Below, one piece after another: positions 33,902 through 42,800 of a stretch of DNA of 64,000 nucleotides. Each line of letters opens with the position of its first letter. The first letter of the stretch is position 1. The translations under genes and the position numbers were made by a program. This DNA comes from Closterium sp. Naga37s-1 (Eukaryota > Streptophyta > Zygnematophyceae > Desmidiales > Closteriaceae): the NCBI GenBank assembly GCA_947471745.1, contig CANJKZ010001112.1, positions 1,836,001-1,900,000 of the forward strand, given 5' to 3'. Under the pieces are notes generated by a model. That model was not told the DNA's origin. It worked only from the letters and a program-made list of their open reading frames with translations, and ran no database searches.

Positions 33902-34105
33902 GTACAGGATGAACCAGAGTACGAGGTGGAATGCGTTCTCACTCATCGGTGCCGCAGCGGCAAGACCCTCAAGTTCCTAATATGTTAGAAGGGATATGAA
34001 CCCTCGGAGGACAGTTGGGTTGCAGAAGCTGGTATGGGCAATGCACGTCGTGCTCTCAAGGATTATCTTGTCAAGCAGGGTGTTTCTCACGCCACCCAGC
34101 TTTGA
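33902..34105 (+). pseudogene. Gypsy F chromodomain (integrase C-terminus)
   Basis: PEYEVECVLTHRCRSGKTLKFL, then KGYEPSEDSWVAEA, then a helix ending LKDYLVKQG, is a chromodomain like those at the C-terminus of plant chromovirus integrases, thought to guide insertion to modified histones. A TAG at 33986-33988 replaces the aromatic position just before KGY, one of the methyl-lysine cage residues of the family. The 33806-33901 stretch carries the decayed linker from the integrase. The stop at 34103-34105 overlaps the start of a G-rich polypurine tract (34106-34113). Confidence 0.8.
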
Positions 34106-34115
34106 GGGGGGGGCG

Positions 34116-34479
34116 TGTGAGAGTACGACGGCTTATGATTGCGTGGCTAGCTTGCCTTGCCTTTATTATGCTATTCTAGCTTAGGTTTTATTTATCATGC
34201 ATGTTTAAACTTGATTACCTAGGTTAGGTGCATTCCTATATCTTATTATAGTAGCACCGAACCAGGTTACGTGTACCAAACTCAAGCCTTCCGGTTCCTA
34301 CCGAATTGCTTTCTACCGAGTTCGGGAGAGTTCTGTTCGGGATGCTTCGCGACCCTCTGAACATCCGCGTAACACCTGGGTTGCCTGCCTTGTGACAAGA
34401 CTATATATAGCCTCGCATTGTACCCAGGTGAATCAATCAATTCAATCTCCTTTTTTGAGCTCGATCCTCGATCCTCACA
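34116..34479 (+). repeat. 3' LTR of Gypsy F (364 bp)
   Basis: It begins TGTGAGAGTACGACGG immediately after the G-rich polypurine tract and ends GATCCTCACA. It pairs with the LTR at 19464-19831. About 100 bases of unassigned sequence (34480-34583) separate it from Copia H; they may be leftover hAT DNA, but I could not match them. Confidence 0.88.
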
Positions 34480-34583
34480 TTTGCGCTTTCGGGTGTAGAT
34501 TGATGCACTGTGGTCCTGCCACTTTCTGCAACACGTCCTCCTGCCTTTGCAAAGCTGACTGGTACTTCACTGTCCCTTCATAT

Positions 34584-35999
34584 TGTCAAACTGTTTTTTT
34601 GTTGTGTAGGCTGTAGTGGGGTACTCAACAAAGAGTACAACCCTTTTAGGGTTCCTATATGTATCCCACCTGCCTGCTAGTGCAAACCCTCTCTTCTGTT
34701 CTTATCTTTCCTGCACAGTGATTCTGACATGCGATTAGAGCAGGTCGACCCTCCTTGGTCGATCCTGTGGATGGGCCCACCCTACTGCTTCCGCTGCTAT
34801 TCTGTTGGTCGCGCGCCCCGGGCGCACGACATTTTTCAGCCCGTCGCGCGCCCCGTGGTGCGCGGCGGTTTTCTGCCCCCCGCGCGCCCCGGGGCGCGCG
34901 GCGGTTTTCTGCTCAGCGCGCCGTCCCCGTGGGACCCGCGCGCCGCTCCCGTGGACCCGCGCGCCGGCCCCGTGCACCCGTCGCGTCGCCCCCGTGGACC
35001 CGCGCGTCGCCCCCGTGGACCCGTGCGCCGCCCCTGTGCACCCGTCTCGCCGCCCCGTGGGACCCGCGCGTCGCCCCCGCGCCCCCGTGGACCCGCGCGT
35101 CGCCCCCATGGACCCGCGTGCCGCCCCTGTGGGACCCGCGCGCCTCGGGGAGGGCGGCGGTTTTCAGCCAGCGAGCTGCCCCTGCAGCCCGCGAACTGCC
35201 CCTGCAGCCTGTGCGCTGCCCCTGCAGCCCGTGCGCCACCTCTACAGCCCGCGCGCCTGCCCCTGCAGTCGCGGGGCAGCTCCTACCCCGCTCCCCCGCC
35301 CCCCCTGCTTCTCCTTCATCTCCCTGCTGCGCGTGCAGCCCTGGGGGGGAGGGTATGGGGGTGGCGGGTGTGAGTGGTCGGCTGCTCCTCCTCCTTCTTT
35401 CTCTCCCACTGCTGCAGCTGCCGCTGAGGGGGGGGGTGGTGTGGGAGTTGAGGGAGTGGTGCTAGGGATGCAGAGGGGGATGTGACAAGGGGGTTTGGGG
35501 CAATGGGGAGAGGTTGAACGGAGGTAGCCGTCGTGAAGTCCGCAGCTCTAGTCGCCCATGAGACCGTTGCATCAGAGGCCCGTGGGTCAGTTGCTCTTGC
35601 CGGCGAGCGAGCCAGTTACTCCGGTTACCCGTTGCTCCGGTCCCCAGAGGGTCAGTTGCTCTTGCCGGCGAGCAGAGCCACAGTTACGCCGTTTGCGACC
35701 AGTGCCAGCAGCTTCAGCGGCCGCCCACCTCGTCTCCTCTCCAGTTTCCTCCTCCTCCTCACTTGCCCTCTGCTTCTGCCATCAGTCTTTGCCTATGAAC
35801 TGATTCTGTGACTGCTTGTTCTGTTGGCTATACCCCACTTTGCCTATGGGGGTGTGTCATACTGTTATTTGTTGTGTACGCTGTAGTGGGGTACTCAACA
35901 GAGAGTACAACCCTTCAAGGGTTCCTATATGTATCCCACCTGCCTGCTAGTGGAAACCCTCTCTTCTGTTCTTATCATTCCTGCATAGTGATTCTGACA
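34584..35999 (+). mobile_element. Copia H, non-autonomous, 1416 bp
   Basis: LTRs at 34584-34729 and 35855-35999 begin TGTCAWACTG and end TTCTGACA. Flanks CATAT (34579-34583) and CATGT (36000-36004) agree at four of five bases, consistent with an aged duplication. The interior has a hairpin at 34741-34767, a GGGCCCACC box at 34773-34781, and an iterated GC-rich leader (34800-35270; words such as GACCCGCGCG and GCCCCTGCAGCC). There is no recognisable gag or pol. The tail near 35817-35854 has the usual polypurine tract. It resembles a terminal-repeat-in-miniature style derivative of a Copia family. Confidence 0.85.
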
Positions 36000-37095
36000 C
36001 ATGTTTCTTGAAGGCTTGCGTCTGCACGTCGGTAGCGCGTTCTCCACGCTGTCCACATCTGCCTGTCAATCCAGCAAACTCCAAGCAAAAGCAGTTGCAC
36101 CAGAAGAAGTTTTAGTTAGAATCAGCCAAGTGTACCGGTAATCTGGTACACCACTTCAACTCAAACTTCTCGGGAGTGGGCTTGGAGCTGTCCTGCATGG
36201 GAGATTCGTCGCTCGATGGAGCTTGAACAGTCGAGGGAGGAGGTGGAGTTGCCCACGCACTGGTAGAGTGGCGGTATCGCAAATTCGTTGGTGGCGCGGG
36301 ACGGGATGGTGTTTCGACGGACGCATGATGGACCACTGTCGGTGGCGCATCTGTCACTGGTTCAGTGGTGGCCTCGGGCAAAGGTTCTGAGTGCGTGGAA
36401 TCCGGAGCGTGACTCGAGCTGGGTTGCGACGGTGGGGCTGGCGGTGCACGAGGCTTCTCTAAGGCCGATCTAAGAAAATCTAGGCCTATCATCATGTTGT
36501 GTACATGGCGACGATCCTCGTCGTCGTCGACGATCGTCGTCATCCTCATCGTCGTCGGGCCCTTCAGCGGGAGAGTCAATGGCTGCCATTAAGTCTGCCG
36601 AGCGGTGATTTTGCGAGGACATGAGAAGGAGCCTGAAACAAGAGTTCAGGCAGTAGTTTCAGGCGAGGGCATTGAACTGAAGCGAGAGAGGCAGGCCACT
36701 GAGGGACTGGCCAGAACAGTGGCGATGAGGAAGCGAAGAGGTCCTCGTATTAGGACCTCTCATCTCCCTGGTGGTCCCTGTATGCACGTCACCTGGTCGT
36801 GGATGTAGGGACGGTGGAGTGGGGTGGATGGTTGTGGTGTCCTGCGAGGAGCAGCGCGCTGCTAGCTATGCATTGGCAAGGAATCTTGCCAACGCTGCCT
36901 GCTGCACAGCCCCGATTGGTTGGAACTGCAGCCGATTGGCTGATAGTGTTAAATAAAAAAGTCTGATCTAACGCTGAATCAGCGTAAAAAGGCAGATATA
37001 TAGGGCCCTGGAACCAAGCCTCCAAGTTAGCACTGTAGGGTCCCTTATCCCAGCACACACCCTTCCCTGTCCACCTCCCACCGGTCGTTCTGCAC
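36000..37095. other. Unassigned stretch with one open frame
   Basis: The minus strand at 36112-36579 is open for 155 codons (Asp-rich near the start, then Pro/Ser/Thr-rich). I recognise no domain and cannot tell whether it is coding. Nothing else here matches a transposon or RNA gene that I know. Confidence 0.35.
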
Positions 37096-37096
37096 C

Positions 37097-37756
37097 AGGG
37101 CCCAAAATTGGTTTAGGCCTACCCTTACAAATCAGGGTTCCAGCCCCTCCTTAGCCCGACCCCTAGGGTAATTTTTTTCGTACCCTGTTTGCAGCAGGGT
37201 AAATCAACCTATAGCCTGATTTGAGCAGGGTAGCTTTAGGCTAAGCCTGTTTCGGCTATTATTTTGTGAGCTAAGTTTTCTATACTAACATAATAAAGTA
37301 GCACTCACAACAGGGTCTGACAGGGCGAATCTCGTGTAAGGGCGAATCTGCTCTTGTGTCAGGGTAATTCCGCTGTGATTGGGCAAATTTTCTGCTCTCT
37401 GACAGCGCAAAACTGTTATTGAGCGAATTTGCTGTGCTCTGACAGCACGAAACTACCGTGCCAGGGCGAATTTGCTGTCAGGGCTTTTTGGAAATGTCTG
37501 TTTGTGTGAGTGTGGTACAGTTCGTCACCACGCGGAATATGGCCTGATCCGCGGTGAAGAAGTTTCGGTATCAGGGTAGTCTACACCCTACCCTGACACC
37601 GTCAGGCTAACCGTAAATCCAATCAGTGTAAAAAAAAAACATGCTCTTTTTGCAGAAGGGTAACTATCGTGCAATCCTGATTTTGGCAGGGTAATCCTGA
37701 AAAAGCGGCCGGCCCCCAGGGTAATCAGGGCGTTTTACCCTGATATTTTGGGCCCT
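37097..37756. mobile_element. MITE with GGGCCCAAAAT terminal repeats, 660 bp
   Basis: AGGGCCCAAAAT at 37097 is inverted at 37745-37756. GCACC lies directly outside both ends (37092-37096 and 37757-37761), a perfect 5-bp duplication. If one C/G is added to each end the termini read CAGGG...CCCTG, as in hAT elements, but then no 8-bp duplication is seen. The interior repeats AGGGTAA-type words at least seven times in both orientations and has no long reading frame, as expected of a non-autonomous element. It lies about 400 bp beyond the bL24m stop codon. Confidence 0.7.
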
Positions 37757-37829
37757 GCACCACACCACACCACACCCCACCACACCCCACCATACCCCAC
37801 AACACTGCGCCCAACTCCTCTGCCTAGCT

Positions 37830-38160
37830 CACTTGCCCTTGGCCTGACTCTCCCCCTCCTGAGCCATGGAACCATGCCTTGCCCCGCCACAGCCTCGCCA
37901 GCACCACCTGCGTCCCACCTGACCCTCGCATCTTGGCGGCGGCAGCAATCCTGCCGTGCCACTCTCACGTGCTCCTGGCCCGGCCCTCAGCTCCTTGGAC
38001 CGGCGCCCCGTCCCCCCCACAGCCTTGCCAGCAGCGCCCTTCACCCCAGCGGAGCCTCGCATCTTGGCGGCAGGCAGCAGCGACCAAAGCTACCGTCCGC
38101 CCAACGCCTTGCCACTGCCCGTCATTCCCCCGCCACCCTTCCCCGTAGCCCCTGCCCCGC
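37830..38160 (-). repeat. Two degenerate copies of the bL24m last-exon end
   Basis: Just downstream of the bL24m stop, 37830-37960 and 37987-38110 each resemble the 3' half of exon 5. They share the stretch around ATCTTGGCGGC, the CAATCCTGCCGTGCCAC-like segment and CCCGCCACAGCC, with many differences. They look like tandem duplicates of the terminal exon. A simple CACACC-rich stretch (37757-37805) precedes them. Confidence 0.65.
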
Positions 38161-41100
38161 TCACTTGCCCTTGGCCTGACTCTCAGCCCCCTTAGACCTG
38201 TGCCCTGCCCCGCCCACAGCCTTGGCAGCAGCGCCCCTTATTCCAGCAGACCCGCGCATCTTGGCAGCAGCAGCGATCCTGGCGTGCCACTTGGCCGTGT
38301 CCACCTCCCACCGCTCGTTGCGCCACACCAGGGGGGGCAGCCCGCCCTCCCCCGACTGGTAGTCGTACGTCACTGCATGCGCTGCCTCGGGACTTGTGTC
38401 TCGCGGGCCGGCTGAGGGAAGGGGAGGGGGGGAAATGGAAAGGAATGAGAGCGCCAAAGGCTGCAAGCTCGCCCTCCCCTGACTGGTAGTCGTACGTCAC
38501 TGCGTGCGCCGCCTCGGGGCTTGTGTCTCGCGGGCCAGCTGAGAGGATTGGAGAGTGGCAGACGAAAATAAGGGGGGAGATGGGGGATGAGGAGAGCATT
38601 GCAGCCCGCCCGCCCTCCCCTGACTGGTAGTCATACATCACTGCATGTCCCGCCTCGGGACTTGTGTCCCAGGGACAGGCTGAGAGGGTTGGAGAATGGG
38701 GGAGGGGGAAGTAGGGGGAAAGAGGGCGGGCAGGGGAGGAATGAGGAGGGTATGGGCAGGGCAGCCCGCCCTCCCCTGACTGGTAGTCGTTCGTCACTGC
38801 ATGTGCCGCCTCGGCACTGGTGTGGTGTCCCGCAGGCCCGCTGAGTGATGGGGAGGGAAGAGAGCGGGAGAGAGAAGGGGGCGTAGGGGGGAGGGAAGGA
38901 GTGGATAAGGAGGAAGAGTAAGGAGAGTGAGGAGAGGGTGAGTGGAGGAGGTACAAGCATGGAAGCTCACGGGTGTGGCTGTCGCAGGAAGGAACTGGGT
39001 TGCCCAGCCAGGAGAGGCTAGCAACTCGTTCCTCCCACTGGTGGGCAAGGACAGTGCGACGACTGGAAGACCAAGGCCCAGCGCGAACGGAGGCAGGAAA
39101 GCAGGGAGGCAGGGAGCAGGCGAGTGGACGCAGCAGCAGTGGTGGAGGGAGATGAGAGAAGTGCGGGTCACCTTGGGTGGGGAGCAGTACAGAGTGACCA
39201 GCACAGGCGGCACGAGCGGTAGCGAGTGTGGGTGGGGGTAGGAGAGAGGCACGTGGGTCACCTTCGGTGGGGAGCGGTGTGCGGCGGTTCTTGAGGATTT
39301 CAGGCCGCGGGATGACGGCCCCTGAGGCACTCCTGCCCGCCGCCACCCTCACCTTGGCGCCCTCCTCCGTGTAGCGGATCGCCACCCGGCACGGCGCACT
39401 GGGGGGGGCATGAAGGGATGGTTGAGGCGAGAGAGGCGGAGAAGAGAGTGAGGAGAGGAAACAACGGATGGGGACGAATGCCTCAACGTCAGCAGCCTGC
39501 CGCCACCCTCACCTGCGCTCCCTCCTGCGTGTAGCGCAATGCCACCCGGCATGGTGCTCTGCGGTGGGGCATACATGGGGGGTTGAGAGAGGGTAGTGGG
39601 AGGGAAGAGTAGGGGAAGAGAGAGGGAACGCCACGGGGCATGGTGCACTGTGGGGGCATGGTGCACTGTGGGGGCATGGTGCACTGTGGGGGCATGGTGC
39701 ACTGTGGGGGCATGGTGCACTGTGGGGGCATGGTGCACTGTGGGGGCATGGTGCACTGTGGGGGCATGGTGCACTGTGGGGGCATGGTGCACTGTGGGGG
39801 CATGGTGCACTGTGGGGGCATGGTGCACTGTGGGGGCATGGTGCACTGTGGGGGCATGGTGCACTGTGGGGGTCCAGCAGTGAGAGGTTGGAGAGGTGGA
39901 TGGGCGGCGTGATGGCAATCATGCCATTCCAAGACTCATTTGTGCACACAGTGATGCACGCACGTGGGTGTAGAGAGCAGTGCAGCCACATACCCAGTCT
40001 CAGGGTCGAGCAGCGAGAGGTTGGAGAGGTGGATGGGCGCCTCCACTGTGATCACTCCCCCGGGCGAGTCCGCTGCCTTCTTCACATGCTTCTTCGCCTG
40101 TTACGAAATGCAAGGCAGGGCATGGCATGGCATGGCAAGGTCGAACGGGGAAGTGGGAAGCAGATGTGGGGGCCAACGCATTGGGGAGAGAGGGTGATGA
40201 GCGTTGAGAGAAGTGGTGAATGCGTGCCTCCACTAGAATCACTCCGCCTCGTGGGTCCCCTCACTTGTTCCAGTGCTCTCCCCCTGGTGAGGGGACCAGA
40301 GCAGGGGAGCAGGGCGGTGAGATTCGTGCTTCTTGGGCTGCCGGGTGGGGGAAGGAGGAGTAGTAGAGAGTGAGGTGAGCGGCAGATGAAGTTGGTGCTG
40401 GCTTCTGTTCACCAAGTGGCCAATGTGGGAACACCCCTCAAGGAAAGAAGCGGGATGCGCACGAGCCCACAGACGAGGAGGAGGGCGGGTAGGGGAGAGA
40501 GGGGGGCGGAGGGGGTTGGATGGTGAAACACACTGTAAGGGAACGTGTGTGGTGAAGCAGTGAGCGCGATAGGGGGTGCATGGGCGCCTCATCATGCCAT
40601 GGGCGCCTCATCATGCCATGGGCGCCTCATCATGCCATGGGCGCCTCATCATGCCATGGGCGCCTCATCATGCCATGAGCGCCTCATCATGCCATGGGCG
40701 CCTCATCATGCCCTGGGCGGTTGTTGGGGATGTGGAGACGAGACGGGTGGGGAAAGAAAGGAAGAGGGAAAGGGGATAGACAGGTGTGGAGGGGCGGGAA
40801 AAGGTTGAGAGGACTTTTGAGTCGACTCAAAAGTGTGGGAGGAGCAGGCGGGAAGCCGGGGTGGGGGTGTGGGTGGTGAGACGTTTGCTCGTAAGGATGG
40901 TGCGTGGGTTGAATGCGGTGTCTTGTTCACATGTGCTTCTCCGAGGTCGTCCACACCGAGTGCGTAGCGTGCACCAGCCGTCTCACTCAACCCACTCAAC
41001 TCACTCCATTCTGTTTTCCCCCCACACACCCAACACCACTCCAGACCAGGACAACAGTTCCACTGTGCATGGTGTGTGTGGGGGCCCCACGCTCCTCCAC

Positions 41101-41841
41101 TGCACACCTGTTCCACCCCAGCTGCCACACTGTGAAATGAATGTCAAATAAAGCCTACTGCAATCGTGTCACTCAGCCCAGCTTCTGGGGAGGTAGGTAC
41201 GAGAAACAGTAGCGGACCGACAAACCCAACTCACCAGGTTGAGCCCCTCACCAGGTTGAGCCCCTCACCAGGTTCAGCCCCTCCCCAGGTTCAGCCCCTC
41301 CCCAGGTTCAGCCCCTCCCCAGGTTCAGCCCCTCCCCAGGTTCAGCCCCTCCCCAGGTTCAGCCCCTCCCCAGGTTCAGCCCCTCACCAGGTTGAGCCCC
41401 TCCACCACGACGCGGTTCTTCTCCTTGAGCACGGCCGTCACCGTGCCCGTCTGCCCGCGGTCCTTGCCCGCCATCACCATCACCTGGGGGGAGAGGGGGA
41501 TGGGAGGCCATGGGGAGCGAGGCATCAGATGAATACGTTCTAGTCAACATGTGGTGGGGAAAGGGCCTGGGAAATGCGGAGGAAGAGCGCCTCTCCATAT
41601 GATGCGGAGGGGAAGAGGGCGGTGGTGGGCGAGCAGGCATGAGCAGCGCCCAGCGGCATGAGCAGCGCCCAGGCATCATGGCGCGAGGAGCACACGGGAA
41701 CGCGATGTTGCCTCAAAGCTGATTAGTTCTCCAGTTCCACACTACGCCGCCTCACTCCGCCATCCCGTCCTCGCCGCTCACCTTGTCGCCCCGCAGGATC
41801 TTCCACGCGCGAATCGCCGTTTGCGCCGGCTTCCACCCCAT
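38161..41841 (-). CDS. MRPL24: Mitochondrial ribosomal protein L24 (bL24m), five exons
   Basis: I join exons 41841-41782, 41483-41388, 40097-39994, 39398-39262 and 38411-38161 (minus strand), all with GT-AG borders and compatible phases, giving 215 residues and a TGA at 38161-38163. The start MGWKPAQTAIRAWKILRGDK, then VMVMAGKDRGQTGTVTAVL, is the KOW domain that binds 23S rRNA. VKYLEDG-like and GSIIPRPEI-like blocks of plant mitochondrial L24 appear as VAIRYTEEGAKV and GAVIPRPEILK. The C-terminus has an Ala/Lys-rich extension beyond DYQSGEG. bL24 starts assembly of the large ribosomal subunit. The N-terminus matches the plant mitochondrial rather than the plastid type. Introns 2, 3 and 4 contain copies of the neighbouring exon edges and minisatellites. 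Transcription diverges from NDUFS6. Confidence 0.88.
38465..38845 (-). repeat. Three intronic copies of the bL24m exon 5 start
   Basis: Intron 4 contains three further copies of the first 70 or so bases of exon 5, each with its own AG acceptor: about 38470-38541, 38605-38682 and 38764-38841. All keep the codons for a TSPEA.HAVTYDYQSGEG-like stretch with substitutions (one reads TYD as MYD, another as TND) and diverge after it. Spacing is roughly 150 bp including the real exon, so they form a tandem array of acceptor-plus-exon-edge units. Confidence 0.85.
39160..39195 (-). repeat. Copy of bL24m exon 4 donor edge
   Basis: Minus strand TGCTCCCCACCCAAGGTGACC copies the end of exon 4 and its donor (39256-39285) with a few changes. 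It lies about 90 bp into intron 4. Confidence 0.65.
39497..39560 (-). repeat. Intronic copy of bL24m exon 4 start
   Basis: On the minus strand this reads the start of exon 4 (APCRVAIRYTEEGAKVRVAAG) with changes (AGCACC for TGCGCC at the 5' edge; ATTGCG for ATCCGC) and is preceded by an AG. It lies between the real exon 4 and the 18-bp array. Confidence 0.8.
39636..39876 (-). repeat. 18-bp minisatellite built on the exon 4 acceptor (about 13 copies)
   Basis: The unit in gene sense is CCCCCACAGTGCACCATG. It matches the polypyrimidine tract, AG acceptor and first bases of exon 4 (CCCCCCAGTGCGCCGTG) and of its degenerate copy (AGCACCATG). About 13 near-perfect tandem copies lie within intron 3. 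Confidence 0.9.
39880..39915 (-). repeat. Intronic copy of bL24m exon 3 end
   Basis: Plus-strand GAGAGGTTGGAGAGGTGGAT repeats the exon 3 sequence at about 40011-40036 (LSNLSLL region) almost exactly, then diverges. A second partial copy of exon 3 (GTGCCTCCACTAGAATCAC versus GCGCCTCCACTGTGATCAC) is at about 40225-40250 on the other side of the exon. Confidence 0.75.
40586..40718. repeat. 19-bp minisatellite in bL24m intron 2 (about 7 copies)
   Basis: The plus-strand unit is GGGCGCCTCATCATGCCAT. It shares ATGGGCGCCTC with exon 3 (about 40033), so it may also derive from an exon fragment, but the match is too short to be sure. Confidence 0.8.
40813..40834. repeat. 22-bp perfect palindrome in bL24m intron 2
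   Basis: ACTTTTGAGTC is followed directly by its reverse complement. It has no matching flanking duplication that I can see. Confidence 0.7.
41229..41398 (-). repeat. 17-bp minisatellite built on the exon 2 donor (10 copies)
   Basis: In gene sense the unit is GGGCTCAACCTGGTGAG, which is the exon 2 end (GGGCTCAACCTG) plus the donor GTGAG. The true exon border at 41388 is the first copy. Four of the ten copies keep GT; six read GGGCTGAACCTGGGGAG and have lost it. Because the unit is 17 bp, use of another donor in the array would shift the reading frame. Confidence 0.9.
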
Positions 41842-42800
41842 CGCGTCGCGTCGCCTCGCGTCGCGTGTTCAGTATCCCTTTCCGTATCCAAGCCAGGGAA
41901 GTTGCTGCGACGGCGACTTCGGAGCGAATCCTAGCGTGGAAGCTTGAGACCACTGTAGAGCCACCGCAATGGCAGCGACGAAAACCGGGCGACTGGAGTT
42001 GCGAGGAGGAAAGTGGAGCCTAGATAACGAGCAAATCGTGACAGGTGGTGCGATAGCGCGCGCGAGTGGATGGCGGGTGGAAGTCGGAGGAGTGAGGAGC
42101 AGGATAGAACCAAGGGTTTGAGCGGAGTCGCTGCGACGAATGGCCAGGAGGATCCCGCAAGGGCGGCGGTGCGATCAGCCTTGCCTAATAAGTTGCCCCC
42201 AGAAGCCCTCGAGTTCTCTCGTGCAACCCACAAGCAGAACCACACAGATAAGCTCCGGTATGAGTTCTCGTGTTAGGGCATGACGACATGCCACCAGTTC
42301 TGACACCGAAACTGTTCGGCTCTCGACATGTGCTTCGGGTTTTCACACGGTAGCAGAATTTTGCCTGTGCAAGGGTGGTGGTGTCGTGGCTAAATTCTGG
42401 TATGGGAAGAATACTGGTGTGTGTTGCGGCGCGAATATATAACAAAAAGGTTCGCTTGTGACGGCTCCAGTCAACCCAACAGTATTCTAGCACTCGTTTG
42501 GTGGAGAGAAAATGTTTAGATTTGTCCCAACTAGCGCTGGGGTCCGGAACTGGCAAATGAACACGGCACACCGCCACCCGGAAGCGCAAACGGAACCCAC
42601 CCTTGATGTCCCAACTTTCTAAAAACCAATCTAAGCCTACTTTTCCTAAAGCACAGAAAACCGTGGTGAACTCGCGAGTCGTATCCAGACCCCTAGTACT
42701 ACTACTAGAAGCACTCCAGCACTCGCGCCGCTCCTCGAGCATCTAGGGTTTCCCCGCGCGCACGTGCCGCTTTCGCAACTGCCGCGGTGCACTGCGCGCC
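41842..42800. other. Divergent intergenic region, bL24m / NDUFS6
   Basis: About 960 bases separate the two start codons, whose genes are transcribed away from each other, so both promoters must lie here. An AT-rich ATATATAAC at about 42427 could be a TATA-like element, but its distance (about 365 bases) from the NDUFS6 ATG is large. A 185-codon minus-strand frame (42185-42742) has no recognisable domain and I do not call it. Confidence 0.5.

Larger units (their letters stand above)
19464..34479 (+). mobile_element. Ty3/Gypsy chromovirus F carrying nested insertions
   Basis: The LTRs at 19464-19831 and 34116-34479 bracket gag, protease, RT, RNase H, integrase and a C-terminal chromodomain, which is the order of plant chromoviruses. 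The body is split twice: by a non-autonomous hAT at 23583-26047 (itself containing Copia G) and by Copia C at 26694-33805. Removing both would leave an element of about 5.4 kb. Stops and frameshifts in gag, RT and the chromodomain show it is dead. No clear 5-bp target duplication is found (CGTGG on the left, TTTGC on the right), so ends may have been rearranged or mutated. Confidence 0.88.

Noticed and set aside
34735..35485. Long Arg/Pro/Ala-rich frames in all phases of Copia H
   Set aside because: These come from the iterated GC-rich leader, which lacks stops on both strands. No conserved domain appears.
37748..38195. Plus-strand Pro/Ser-rich frames near the end of bL24m
   Set aside because: They are antisense to the last exon and its tandem copies.
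39489..39991. Repetitive open frames on both strands across the 18-bp array
   Set aside because: An 18-bp unit is a multiple of three, so all frames stay open by chance. The array lies inside the bL24m intron.
42185..42742. 185-codon minus-strand frame between bL24m and NDUFS6
   Set aside because: There is no recognisable domain, and it overlaps the likely promoter region of two divergent genes.
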